The notes under the pieces: generated by a model
What the model saw: the letters and a program-made list of their open reading frames with translations, nothing else
What the model was told of the DNA's origin: nothing
The model's database searches: none
Assembly (NCBI RefSeq): GCF_000617845.2
Contig: NZ_DF820425.1
Span: 1,371,690-1,435,689 of the forward strand
DNA: 64,000 nt
Source: Bradyrhizobium sp. DOA9
Lineage (GTDB): Bacteria; Pseudomonadota; Alphaproteobacteria; Rhizobiales; Xanthobacteraceae
Reading direction: 5' to 3'
Made by a program: the position numbers and the translations under genes
Part shown: one piece after another, positions 27,815-37,513 of the stretch
How positions within the stretch are numbered: the stretch's first letter is position 1
Layout: the number at the start of each line of letters is the position of its first letter

Positions 27815-28699
27815 ATGACCGCCAGGATTATCGATGGGAAAGTCATCGCGGCGGAACTCCGTGCCCGCGTCGCCGAGGAGGTCGCCCGCGTCAAGCGCGA
27901 GCACGATCTGGTGCCGGGCCTTGCGGTGGTCCTGGTCGGCAACGACCCCGCCAGCGAGGTCTATGTCCGCTCAAAGCACACTCAGACCCAGGCCGCGGGC
28001 ATGGCCTCGTTCGAGCACAAGCTGCCGGCCGACGTCTCGCAGGCAGATCTCTTGGCGCTGGTCGCAAAGCTCAACCACGATCCCGCCGTGCACGGCATTC
28101 TCGTGCAATTGCCGCTGCCGAAGGGGTTGAACACCGAGGCCGTCATCAATGCCATCGATCCCGCCAAGGACGTCGACGGGCTGCATCCGAACAATGCCGG
28201 CCGGCTCGCCGGCGGCTTCGAGGCGCTCTCGCCCTGCACGCCGCTCGGCTGCATCATCCTGACCAAGAGCATCCACGCCTCGCTGGAGGGTATGAACGCG
28301 ATCGTCATCGGCCGCTCGAACCTGGTCGGGCGTCCGCTCGTGCAATTGCTGCTGAACGAGAACGCCACGGTGACGATCGCACATTCCCGCTCGCGCGACC
28401 TGCCCGGCCTCGTGAAGAAGGCCGATCTCGTCTATGCCGCGGTCGGAAAGCCCGAGATGGTGCGCGGCGACTGGCTGAAGCCGGGTGCGACCGTGATCGA
28501 TGTCGGCATCAACCGCATCCCGAAGCAGGACGGCAAGACGCGCCTGGTCGGCGACGTCGCCTATCAGGAAGCGCTTGAAGTGGCCGGCGCGGTCACGCCG
28601 GTGCCGGGCGGTGTCGGCCAGATGACGGTGGCATGCCTGTTGGTGAACACGCTGCGCGCGGCCTGCGCGATCGCCGGGCTGCCGAAGCCGGCGGTATAG
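27815..28699 (+). CDS. folD: Methylenetetrahydrofolate dehydrogenase / methenyl-THF cyclohydrolase
   Basis: A 294-residue bifunctional one-carbon enzyme. Landmarks: '[20 protein letters not shown]' (catalytic Tyr and Lys), '[13 protein letters not shown]', '[14 protein letters not shown]', '[10 protein letters not shown]', dinucleotide loop '[12 protein letters not shown]', and '[18 protein letters not shown]'. Supplies formyl- and methylene-THF for purines, Met-tRNA formylation and thymidylate. Strong site 'cggagggaactgac' before the ATG. Last gene of the YggT operon; repeats follow in the convergent gap with ppa. Confidence 0.97.
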   Translation: MTARIIDGKVIAAELRARVAEEVARVKREHDLVPGLAVVLVGNDPASEVYVRSKHTQTQAAGMASFEHKLPADVSQADLLALVAKLNHDPAVHGILVQLPLPKGLNTEAVINAIDPAKDVDGLHPNNAGRLAGGFEALSPCTPLGCIILTKSIHASLEGMNAIVIGRSNLVGRPLVQLLLNENATVTIAHSRSRDLPGLVKKADLVYAAVGKPEMVRGDWLKPGATVIDVGINRIPKQDGKTRLVGDVAYQEALEVAGAVTPVPGGVGQMTVACLLVNTLRAACAIAGLPKPAV

Positions 28700-28707
28700 G
28701 TCTCGTG

Positions 28708-28850
28708 CCCCGGACGCCATCAGCGCGTCCACGCGCGTCTTCGACGCGCTATGGCAGCGCCTCTTCGGTGGTGCGCTGCTGAGCCGGGGCCCAGCGGCGG
28801 CATGGGTCCCGGCTCAGCGTCGCGTCATTTCACGCCGCGCCGCGTCCGGG
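28708..28850. repeat. Nested palindromic element between folD and ppa
   Basis: Outer arms cccggacgc (28709-28717) and gcgtccggg (28842-28850) enclose a perfect 11-bp inner pair gctgagccggg (28778-28788) / cccggctcagc (28808-28818). It occupies the convergent gap and probably folds as a branched RNA in both transcripts. Confidence 0.55.
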
Positions 28851-28860
28851 ACATGGAAGC

Positions 28861-29397
28861 TCAGCCCTTCTTCTTCTTCTCGCGCTCGATGCCTTCGAGG
28901 ATCAGCTTGTGCGCATCCTCCGGGCCGCCCCAGCGCAGGATCTTCACCCATTTGCCCTTCTCGAGATCCTTGTAGTGCTCGAAGAAGTGCTGGATCTGCT
29001 GCAGCGTGATGTCAGGCAGATCGGAGTAGGACTTCACCTTGTCGTAGCGCTGCGTCAGCTTGGACGACGGCACCGCGAGGATCTTCTCGTCGCCGCCGGC
29101 TTCGTCCTCCATGAACAGCACGCCGACCGGGCGCACGCTCATGACGGCGCCAGGGATGATGGCGCGGGTGTTGATGATCAGCACGTCGCAGGGGTCGCCG
29201 TCGTCCGACAGCGTGTGCGGGATGAAGCCGTAATTACCGGGGTAACGCATCGGCGTGTAGAGGAAGCGGTCGACCACCAGCGTGCCGGCCTCCTTGTCCA
29301 TCTCGTACTTGATCGGTTCACCGCCCACGGGGACCTCGATGATGACGTTGACATCCTGGGGGACGTTTTTTCCGATCGAGACCGCATCGATACGCAT
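28861..29397 (-). CDS. ppa: Inorganic pyrophosphatase (soluble family I)
   Basis: 178 residues, the bacterial hexameric type. It hydrolyses PPi to phosphate and so pulls biosynthetic reactions forward. Active-site segments: '[19 protein letters not shown]', '[20 protein letters not shown]' (the D-S-D-G-D-P-C-D metal signature), '[20 protein letters not shown]' and '[19 protein letters not shown]'. Full length. Monocistronic and convergent with folD, with the repeat element between. Confidence 0.97.
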   Translation of the reverse strand: MRIDAVSIGKNVPQDVNVIIEVPVGGEPIKYEMDKEAGTLVVDRFLYTPMRYPGNYGFIPHTLSDDGDPCDVLIINTRAIIPGAVMSVRPVGVLFMEDEAGGDEKILAVPSSKLTQRYDKVKSYSDLPDITLQQIQHFFEHYKDLEKGKWVKILRWGGPEDAHKLILEGIEREKKKKG

Positions 29398-29576
29398 TCA
29401 AGGCTCCGTTGTTGCCGAGGATAAATCGCGCCCGGCAGCTATTTTGGCGCTGTCATACGCGGGCTTGGCCCGCTGATCCATCGCGTTTTTGTGAAATAAT
29501 GAATCCAGCGATCACCGATACGAACGGCCGGCGGTATCGACGGATGGGAACGCTGCCCGGTTAGGGTTTCAGCAGC

Positions 29577-30086
29577 TCAATTGGTCCAAGCGAAGGCAAC
29601 CTTGTCGAGCGCCTTCGGCCCGAACCGCTCCGACGAGCGCGCCACCATGCGGCCGCCCAGGGCGCGGTAGAACTCGGTGGCGGGGTCGTTGTCCGAGAGC
29701 GCCCACACCACCATGCTCTTCAGCCCGCTCTGCATCAGGTCGCGGCGTGCGGCGGCGAACAGGCGACGGCCGAAGCCGAGTCCCTGGAATTCCGGCCGCA
29801 GGTAAAGCTCATAGATCTCGCCGTCGAAATGCAGGCTGCGGGCGCGGTTGCGACCGTAATTGGCATAGCCGGCGATCTTGTCACCGAACACCAGCACGCT
29901 GACGCGGCTGCCCTTGCGGATCGCGCTGTCCCACCATTGCGGACCGCGGCGGTTGATCAGCTTCTCCAGCTCGGCGCCGGGAATGATGCCCTGATAGGCC
30001 GAACGCCAGGCTTCGTCATGGGTCGACGCCACCGCAGTTGCATCTGCAGCTTTGGCCGGCCGGACCTCGATCAGGGTTGTGCTCAT
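29577..30086 (-). CDS. GNAT family N-acetyltransferase
   Basis: 169 residues from the ATG MSTTLIEVRPAKAADA. GNAT motifs: beta4 'GEIYELYLRPEFQGLGFGRR' with the acetyl-CoA pyrophosphate loop Q-G-L-G-F-G, and 'VVWALSDNDPATEFYRALGG' (motif B). The substrate is unknown. Twelve additional upstream codons are open but lack resemblance. Divergent from the hydrolase operon at 30354, across a spacer with a 22-bp inverted repeat. Confidence 0.85.
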   Translation of the reverse strand: MSTTLIEVRPAKAADATAVASTHDEAWRSAYQGIIPGAELEKLINRRGPQWWDSAIRKGSRVSVLVFGDKIAGYANYGRNRARSLHFDGEIYELYLRPEFQGLGFGRRLFAAARRDLMQSGLKSMVVWALSDNDPATEFYRALGGRMVARSSERFGPKALDKVAFAWTN

Positions 30087-30169
30087 GGACGCGATCAAAC
30101 CAAGTCGCCGCGCCGGCGGCAAGACCTATCCTTAATTATCGGTTAACCTGTGGACTTTCTGCATCAGTA

Positions 30170-30191
30170 TTTCGGCAATGTTGTGCCGAAA
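30170..30191. promoter_or_regulatory. 22-bp inverted repeat in divergent promoter region
   Basis: tttcggca-atgttg-tgccgaaa has perfect 8-bp arms and a 6-bp spacer, lying 85 bp upstream of the GNAT start and 160 bp upstream of the hydrolase start. Symmetry and length suit a dimeric repressor operator. No regulator gene is adjacent. Confidence 0.4.
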
Positions 30192-30353
30192 GAGAACAAG
30201 TCGCCGCATCCTACGGCCGCCGCGGGCCAGGCGTCGGTGCAAAAACTACGTTGCGGCAACGAGGGGACGGCGATGGCACCGCAGAAAGTCGGCTGCTAAT
30301 GATTCGTTCCTACTAATCTGGCTGTCGCTGTTCGCGCTCGCTCTCGGCAATCC

Positions 30354-31253
30354 ATGCGGCTCCTCAATACCATCGCGCTCCTCCCTCTGCTGGCTGTGCT
30401 GACCGCGCCGCCTCTGCACGCGCAGGTCAGGTTTGGTCCATCGGGAGAGGAGAGTGAGCCGTTTCGTCGGCAGGAATGGCGCGTGCCCACGCCGGATACC
30501 GGCCTTGCCGCGCGTGCCGTGCTGTTTCGCCCCTCCGGCGCAGGTCCGTTCCGGCTCGCGGTGATTGCACACGCCTCGACGCAGAATACGTTGCGCCGGG
30601 CGCAAATGCCGCAGCCGGAATACCGGCCGCTCGCCGCCTATCTCGTCGCGCGCGGCTTTGCCGTGCTGGTGCCGGAGCGGCCCGGCCATGGTGCGACTGG
30701 CGGCCGCTACCTCGAGGATCAGGGCGGCTGTGACGAGGCCGACTACGCACGCTCGGCCCGCGCAACGGCCGACGCAATCGCGCTGGCGCTGGCCCATCTG
30801 CAAAAGCAGGACTTCATCCGCAAGGATGGCGCGATCGTGATCGGCCATTCCGCCGGCGGATGGGGTGCGCTGGCGCTCGCCAATGCCGATCCACAGGTGA
30901 TCGCGGCCATCACGGTGTTTGCACCGGGACGCGGCGGCCATGCCAATGACGAGCCGAACAGAATCTGTGCGCCGCACACGCTGCTCGCTGCGGCAGCGGA
31001 GTTCGGCAAGACCGCGCGCATTCCCGTCACCTGGCTCGTTGCGCGCAATGACAGCTATTTCGGGCCCGCATTCTCGCAGAAACTCGTCGATGCGTTCCGC
31101 GGTGCTGGCGGCAAGGTCGCGTTTCGCCTGCTGCCGGCCGTCGGCAGCGAAGGGCATTGGATGATCGAAACCGAAGCCGGCGTCAAAGCCGCCAGCGGCG
31201 AGCTCGCGCGCGCGCTGACACCGAGCAGCACAATGGCGATCAAGAAGCCATGA
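30354..31253 (+). CDS. Exported alpha/beta hydrolase (dienelactone-hydrolase-like)
   Basis: 299 residues with a Sec signal (MRLLNTIALLPLLAVLTAPP, cut after LHA). The hydrolase core has 'LAVIAHASTQNTLRRAQMPQ' (oxyanion), 'ARGFAVLVPERPGHGATGGR', nucleophile elbow 'IVIGHSAGGWGALAL', and 'SEGHWMIETEA' giving the His. Periplasmic esterase or peptidase activity is likely, with no substrate known. The start lacks a strong ribosome site. Its stop overlaps the next ATG by 4 bp (ATGA), so it is coupled to the DUF2269 gene. Confidence 0.8.
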   Translation: MRLLNTIALLPLLAVLTAPPLHAQVRFGPSGEESEPFRRQEWRVPTPDTGLAARAVLFRPSGAGPFRLAVIAHASTQNTLRRAQMPQPEYRPLAAYLVARGFAVLVPERPGHGATGGRYLEDQGGCDEADYARSARATADAIALALAHLQKQDFIRKDGAIVIGHSAGGWGALALANADPQVIAAITVFAPGRGGHANDEPNRICAPHTLLAAAAEFGKTARIPVTWLVARNDSYFGPAFSQKLVDAFRGAGGKVAFRLLPAVGSEGHWMIETEAGVKAASGELARALTPSSTMAIKKP

Positions 31254-31717
31254 CGCTGTATTTCCTGGTCAAGTTTGTTCACGTCCTCGGCGCCATCGTC
31301 ATTCTCGGCACCGGGACCGGCATTGCCTTCTTCATGCTGATGGCGCATCGCACGCAGGACCCGGAGTTCATCGCCCGCACCGCTTCGATCGTGGTCATAG
31401 CGGACGCAATCTTCACGTTGTCGGCCGTGATCCTCCAGCCGGTCAGCGGCGGCGTGCTGATGCTGCTCTCGGCGAGCTCGATCACCGAGCGCTGGCTGCT
31501 GGCCTCGCTCGCGCTCTACGCATTTGCCGGCTTGTTCTGGATTCCCGTGGTGTTCATGCAGATCGAGATGCGCGACCTCGCGCGCAAGGCTGTTGCGCAG
31601 CGCAGTGCGCTGCCACCGCGCTATTTCGTACTGTTCCGCCGCTGGTTCGCGTTCGGCTTTCCCGGTTTCGGGGCGACCGTGCTGATCCTGTGGCTGATGA
31701 TCGCAAAACCGTTCTGA
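31250..31717 (+). CDS. DUF2269 integral membrane protein
   Basis: 155 residues with four predicted helices: 'FLVKFVHVLGAIVILGTGTG', the helix after 'DPEFIARTASIVVIADAIFT', 'WLLASLALYAFAGLFWIPVV' and 'FGFPGFGATVLILWLMIAK'. Conserved His in the first helix and the 'FKFVHVLG' type opening are features of DUF2269. Function unknown. Overlaps the hydrolase stop by 4 bp and lies 8 bp before the epimerase-DoxX gene, forming a three-gene operon. Confidence 0.82.
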   Translation: MTLYFLVKFVHVLGAIVILGTGTGIAFFMLMAHRTQDPEFIARTASIVVIADAIFTLSAVILQPVSGGVLMLLSASSITERWLLASLALYAFAGLFWIPVVFMQIEMRDLARKAVAQRSALPPRYFVLFRRWFAFGFPGFGATVLILWLMIAKPF

Positions 31718-31725
31718 GAGAAGGG

Positions 31726-33045
31726 ATGAGCAAGCGAACCGTTCTGGTGCTCGGCGCCTCCGGCCTGATCGGCCGCTTCGTCACCGACGATCTGCGTGCC
31801 CGGGGCTTTCGCGTCGTCGGCGTGGCGCGGAGCCTGTCGCCGGCACAGAGGATGAGCGTGCTGGATATCGAGCTGCCGATCCTCAGCCTCGATGCGGCCG
31901 CGCTGACGCGACTCCTCAGCGAGCACGCGGTGGATGTCGTCGTGAACTGCCTCGGCGTGCTCCAGGATGGCCCCGACAGCAACACGAGCGCGGTGCATCG
32001 CGATTTCGTCGCGCGCCTGCTTCAGGCGATCGGTGACAGCCGTCGCGCAATTCGGCTGGTGCATCTCTCGATCCCCGGTGCCGCGGAGGCGGACCGCACC
32101 GCCTTCGCCACGACCAAGCGCGAGGCCGAGCGCCTGATCGGGGCCAGCGGCATTCCCCATGCCATCCTGCGACCCGGCTTCGTGGTCGCACCGTCAGCCT
32201 ATGGCGGCAGCGCCATGCTGCGCGCGCTTGCGACCTTTCCGCTCGATTTGCCGGCGAAGGAAATGGCAACACCATTCCACCCCGTGGCGATCGAGGATAT
32301 TTCGGCGACAATTGCCTGGCTCGCCGCACGCGACATCGACGACGTCTCCGTGAAGACGGTCAGCTGGGACCTGATGCAGACCGAACCGATCACCATGGCT
32401 GGCGTCATCAAGCCGTTTCGCCGTGCATTCGGCACGGCCGGCTGGCCGCGCGTGGCGATGCCGCGCCTCATGCTCGATCTCGGCGCGAAACTCGGCGATA
32501 TCGCCAGCTATCTCGGCTGGATGCCGCCGATGCGCTCAACGGCGATCGCCGAGCTGCGTCGCGGCGTGATCGGTGATCCCTCCGCGTGGATCGCCGCTAC
32601 TAGCATCGCGCCAAAGACGTTGGTTGAGACGATCGGCCGCCATCCTGCCAGTATCCAGGACAAATGGTTCGCACGCCTGTTCCTGGTCAAGGCGCTGATC
32701 TTCGCGAGCCTGGTCGCATTCTGGCTCGTCTCGGGCTTCATCGCCTTGTTCGTGTCGTACCGTGCCGCCGCCGGCATTTTGACCGCGCACAATTTTCCGC
32801 CCGCGTTGGTCGATCCCATCACCATCGGCACCAGCCTGATGGACATGAGCATCGGCGTCTTGATCGCCTTTCGCCGGACGGCTGCGATCGGCTTGATCGC
32901 GGGTATTTTCGCTTCGCTCGGCTATATGGTTGGCGCAGCGATGCTCACGCCCGACCTCTGGATCGAGCCGCTTGGCGCGCTGGTGAAGACCGGGCCGGCG
33001 ATCGTGCTGATGCTCGTTGCGCTCCTGATGCTGGATAACCGATAG
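31726..33045 (+). CDS. NAD(P)-binding epimerase fused to a DoxX-like membrane domain
   Basis: 439 residues. Residues 1-285 form an atypical SDR/NmrA-like domain with 'VLVLGASGLIGRFVTDDLRA', 'VVNCLGVLQDGPDS' and 'LVHLSIPGAAEADRTAFATT', but the YxxxK pair is replaced by 'FATTKREAE'. Residues 310-439 hold four hydrophobic helices beginning 'FARLFLVKALIFASLVAFWL', typical of DoxX-like domains. This two-domain fusion occurs in several proteobacteria. A membrane-localised reductase or ubiquinone-related role is a guess. 'gagagaaggg' precedes the ATG. Last gene of the hydrolase-DUF2269 operon. Confidence 0.83.
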   Translation: MSKRTVLVLGASGLIGRFVTDDLRARGFRVVGVARSLSPAQRMSVLDIELPILSLDAAALTRLLSEHAVDVVVNCLGVLQDGPDSNTSAVHRDFVARLLQAIGDSRRAIRLVHLSIPGAAEADRTAFATTKREAERLIGASGIPHAILRPGFVVAPSAYGGSAMLRALATFPLDLPAKEMATPFHPVAIEDISATIAWLAARDIDDVSVKTVSWDLMQTEPITMAGVIKPFRRAFGTAGWPRVAMPRLMLDLGAKLGDIASYLGWMPPMRSTAIAELRRGVIGDPSAWIAATSIAPKTLVETIGRHPASIQDKWFARLFLVKALIFASLVAFWLVSGFIALFVSYRAAAGILTAHNFPPALVDPITIGTSLMDMSIGVLIAFRRTAAIGLIAGIFASLGYMVGAAMLTPDLWIEPLGALVKTGPAIVLMLVALLMLDNR

Positions 33046-33105
33046 CGTTTTCGAGCGAAGTGGATTCCGGGTCTCGTGAAGAAAATGCGTTAAAGAGAGA
33101 GTCTA

Positions 33106-33513
33106 ATGCCCAAATGGCCCGACGACGATGTCATTCTGTTCGACGGCGTCTGCATCTTCTGCTCGCGCTGGGTCCGCTTCGTCGCCAGGCGCGATGAGGC
33201 GAAGCGCTTTCGCTTCACGCCGATCCAGTCGGACTATGGCGCAAAGCTGGCACGCACCTTCGGCATCGACCCCGATGATCCCGATACCAACGCCGTGGTG
33301 CACGGCGGCGAAGTCTTCATGAAGTCGGATGCTGCACTGACGGTGCTGTCACAGCTCCCCGGCTGGGGCTGGGTGCGCGTGCTGTTCGCCGTGCCGAAGC
33401 CGCTGCGGGACGCGGGCTACAGCCTCGTTGCGCGCAACCGCTATCGTATCTTTGGAAAGTATGACGCCTGCTTCGTGCCCGATGCGGACTTGCGGGCGCG
33501 GGTGATCGAGTAG
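33106..33513 (+). CDS. DCC family thiol-disulfide oxidoreductase (DUF393)
   Basis: 135 residues. The family-defining 'ILFDGVCIFCSRWVRFVARR' contains Asp-x-x-Cys-x-x-Cys at the N-terminus; 'FRFTPIQSDYGAKL', 'GGEVFMKSDAALTVLSQLPG' and 'NRYRIFGKYDAC' complete the pattern. A thioredoxin-like fold is predicted, and substrates are unknown. 'aaagagagagtcta' is an excellent ribosome site. About 60 bp after the epimerase-DoxX stop, so possibly in that operon. A long palindromic repeat follows at once. Confidence 0.88.
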   Translation: MPKWPDDDVILFDGVCIFCSRWVRFVARRDEAKRFRFTPIQSDYGAKLARTFGIDPDDPDTNAVVHGGEVFMKSDAALTVLSQLPGWGWVRVLFAVPKPLRDAGYSLVARNRYRIFGKYDACFVPDADLRARVIE

Positions 33514-33515
33514 TT

Positions 33516-33595
33516 CGTCATTGCGAGCGCAGCGAAGCAATCCAGAGTCTTTCTGCGGTGGCAGTCTGGATTGCTTCGCTGCGCTCGCAATGACG
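33516..33595. repeat. Palindromic repeat with perfect 31-bp arms
   Basis: The left arm 33516-33546 (begins cgtcattgcgagcgcagc) is exactly complementary to the right arm 33565-33595, with an 18-nt loop. It lies between convergent DCC and amine-oxidase genes, starting 2 bp after the DCC stop. A related copy with an interrupted arm is at 49312-49427. Confidence 0.8.
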
Positions 33596-33604
33596 AGTTT
33601 GGGG

Positions 33605-34849
33605 CTACGGTCTACCCAGAGCAGCCAGCACTTCCGTCGCCGCCCGCTCCCCACTATCCCGCGCGCCGTGCGCGGTCGTGAAGAAGGTCGGCGACGTCGC
33701 TTCCCCTGCAAAAAACAACCGTCCGTCCACCGGCGCGGCCAGCACTGCGCGATCCCCGGCGTGGCCGGGCAGCGCGTGCGAATACGACCCCCGCGCGAAC
33801 GGATCGTGCGCCCAGCGCGATTCATACAGCGGCTTCAGCTTGCGCCTGATATCGTTGCCGAGAAAACCCGCGATCTCGTTGATGGCTTGCGCAGCGATGG
33901 CGCCTTCGCCGGCATTCTCAAGCTCGCGGGCAAAGCTACCGCCGAAGAAGCCCTCGATACAGGGCTGGCCAAACGGGCGGATGTGGTAGGTGCCCATGTC
34001 GGTGCGCATGGTGGCGCCGCGTAAGTTGCCCTCCTTCGGAAAGGTCTCGGCGTCATCGAGCGCCAGCGTCACCTTGTCGTCGACGCCGAGCGGCAGGCCC
34101 GCCGCTGCGTTCACCTTTGCGGGGAGCGGCGGCGAGAAGCGAATGGCTTCCTCCGCGATGAGATTGGTCGGCACGGTGACGATCACCTTGTCCGCGGTCA
34201 GCGTGCCCCGCGAGGTCTCGATGCGGACGCGTTTGTCCGAATGATCGATCAGCGCGACGTTGCAGTTCAGCGCCACCGGGAAGGGCGCACCATAGGTCGC
34301 AATCAGCGCGCCATAGCCGCGGCGGACGCGCCAGTTGAAGTTGGTGTCCTCATAGGCGTCCCAGTCCAGCGTCGACATATCCTTCAGCTCGCAGCCGTTG
34401 ATATAGGTCGAGATCGCGTCGATCATCGGATTCCAGCGATTGCGGGGCTCCAAATGCGAGCTCGCGGGCTCGTCCTTGCCCGTTTGGGCGGCCTCCGACA
34501 CGCGCTGGTAAAAGGCGTCCATCGCGCGCATGAAATCGTCGCGCTCGTTTTCCGGAAAGGCGTTGCCATAGGCGCGCTCGCGCCAGGGCGGCAGGTCCTT
34601 GTTCAGCTCGAAGCCGAGCTGTCGCGCGATCGGCACGAAGGAGTTCTTGTCGGCCGAATGCAGCCAGCCGCAGCCGACGTCGAAGGTCACCTCGGGCGAG
34701 GCCTGCACCGTCCAAGCCCGGCCGCCGAGCCGGTCACGCGCCTCCAGCACGATCACGGAGCGGCCGGAGCCCTGCAGCGCATGGGCGGCGCCGAGGCCGG
34801 CGGCACCAGCGCCGATGATCGCAACGTCGATGGAGGAGGGGAGGGGCAT
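33605..34849 (-). CDS. FAD-dependent flavin monoamine oxidase family protein
   Basis: 414 residues. FAD motif 'VAIIGAGAAGLGAAHALQGS', then 'VIVLEARDRLGGRAWTV', 'WLHSADKNSFVPIARQLG', substrate-domain segments, 'VIVTVPTNLIAEEAIRFSPP', and the C-terminal FAD-binding 'RLFFAGEATSPTFFTTAHGA'. No signal peptide, so cytoplasmic. The family oxidises amines, phytoene-like polyenes or protoporphyrinogen; the amine oxidase branch fits best. No clue to substrate in the neighbours. Separated from typA by a repeat. Confidence 0.88.
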   Translation of the reverse strand: MPLPSSIDVAIIGAGAAGLGAAHALQGSGRSVIVLEARDRLGGRAWTVQASPEVTFDVGCGWLHSADKNSFVPIARQLGFELNKDLPPWRERAYGNAFPENERDDFMRAMDAFYQRVSEAAQTGKDEPASSHLEPRNRWNPMIDAISTYINGCELKDMSTLDWDAYEDTNFNWRVRRGYGALIATYGAPFPVALNCNVALIDHSDKRVRIETSRGTLTADKVIVTVPTNLIAEEAIRFSPPLPAKVNAAAGLPLGVDDKVTLALDDAETFPKEGNLRGATMRTDMGTYHIRPFGQPCIEGFFGGSFARELENAGEGAIAAQAINEIAGFLGNDIRRKLKPLYESRWAHDPFARGSYSHALPGHAGDRAVLAAPVDGRLFFAGEATSPTFFTTAHGARDSGERAATEVLAALGRP

Positions 34850-34855
34850 GAAAAA

Positions 34856-34946
34856 GCGAATAGTGAGTGGCGAATGGCGAATAGAGTATCGGAACTGCGG
34901 CCTGTGGCCAAACGGCCCTATTCGCTACTCGCCATTCCCCATTCGC
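34856..34946. repeat. Imperfect inverted repeat built of gcgaatRg units
   Basis: Arm 34856-34884 (gcgaatagtgagtggcgaat...) and arm 34918-34946 match at 24 of 29 positions, and each arm is itself a near-tandem of 'gaatRgcgaR' units. AT-richer than its surroundings. It lies between typA (3' end) and the amine oxidase start, so it forms part of the latter's upstream region. Confidence 0.55.
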
Positions 34947-34950
34947 CCTG

Positions 34951-36777
<1,827 letters not shown>

Positions 36778-36885
36778 GAGTGAGCTTCTTTGCGGTCGAA
36801 CAATGGGTTAAGCGCGATCTCGCCGGTCGGACCGGGACCTCTTCTCGAAACAACGCTGGAAGACTGGAAACGGGGCGCTTTGCGC

Positions 36886-36916
36886 CCAAAAAGGAAGCCC
36901 GGCCATCAGACCGGGC
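36886..36916 (-). terminator. Intrinsic terminator of the Lgt-like/radical SAM operon
   Basis: On the minus strand, gcccgg-tctgatgg-ccgggc is followed by 'ttccttttt'. It lies about 100 bp after the last small membrane protein gene and 109 bp before typA, so the operon upstream and typA are separate transcripts. Confidence 0.6.
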
Positions 36917-37014
36917 GCCCTGCGCGTTGCGGCGCAATATATGCAAAAACGGCGAAAAAACAATGTGTTCTTTGGCCGTTGGTTGACTGAATTTTGTCCG
37001 GGAATCTCCGGGGC

Positions 37015-37299
37015 TTAAGGCCCGGTCCCGGGTTGGTCGGGAGCCTTTCGGCCCTTGATGGCCGCCCAGATCAGGGCGACCCCGCCGATCCCCACGACCA
37101 GTCCCAGAAAGATCAGCGGCACGATGTCCGAGGCGATCTTGCCACCCTCAAGCGCAAACATTCCGCCGAACAGGAGCGCGCAGAGGCCCGGCAGCAGCAT
37201 GAAGATCCCGGCAATCGCCATCAGGGCGGTCAGGCAGCCACTGCGCTGTTGCTGGTTCTGCGGAGGCACTGCCGGTGGCGGGACGCTGGAATCGCTCAT
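37015..37299 (-). CDS. Small membrane protein, paralogue 2 (unknown family)
   Basis: 94 residues with a Pro/Gln-rich N-terminus, then 'RSGCLTALMAIAGIFMLLPG' leading into the first helix, a short polar loop 'EGGKIAS', a second helix 'IVPLIFLGLVVGIGGVALIW' and a basic tail. Its opening closely parallels the protein encoded just upstream (RSGC-TALM---G---LLPG-CAL-F), so the two are tandem duplicates. The conserved Cys at the membrane edge is notable. The ATG overlaps the upstream stop (ATGA). Function unknown; context suggests work with the radical SAM enzyme. Confidence 0.7.
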   Translation of the reverse strand: MSDSSVPPPAVPPQNQQQRSGCLTALMAIAGIFMLLPGLCALLFGGMFALEGGKIASDIVPLIFLGLVVGIGGVALIWAAIKGRKAPDQPGTGP

Positions 37300-37508
37300 G
37301 GTCTCTTTCTCGCGGCCCTGATCAGCATCACGCCGGCAAATGTCACCAGCGCTGTGAGGGCGAGGATGGGGATGAAACGGCTATCGAGGTCGGACGGCGA
37401 GTCGACGACGAAGATCAAGGCGCAGATGCCGGGCAGCAGCAGGATCACCCCGAACATCACCATGAGCGCCGTGACGCATCCACTTCGCGGCGGTGGAGGT
37501 GAAGGCAT
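37296..37508 (-). CDS. Small membrane protein, paralogue 1 (unknown family)
   Basis: 70 residues: 'MPSPPPPRSGCVTALMVMFG', a first helix through 'VILLLPGICALIFVV', a polar loop 'DSPSDLDSR', a second helix 'FIPILALTALVTFAGVMLI' and a basic end 'RAARKRP'. Same RSGC-x-TALM signature and topology as the following gene. It begins 5 bp after the radical SAM stop and overlaps the next start by 4 bp, so all are on one message. The ATG at 37508 is chosen by this spacing and by the paralogue alignment. Confidence 0.7.
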   Translation of the reverse strand: MPSPPPPRSGCVTALMVMFGVILLLPGICALIFVVDSPSDLDSRFIPILALTALVTFAGVMLIRAARKRP

Positions 37509-37513
37509 CTCGC

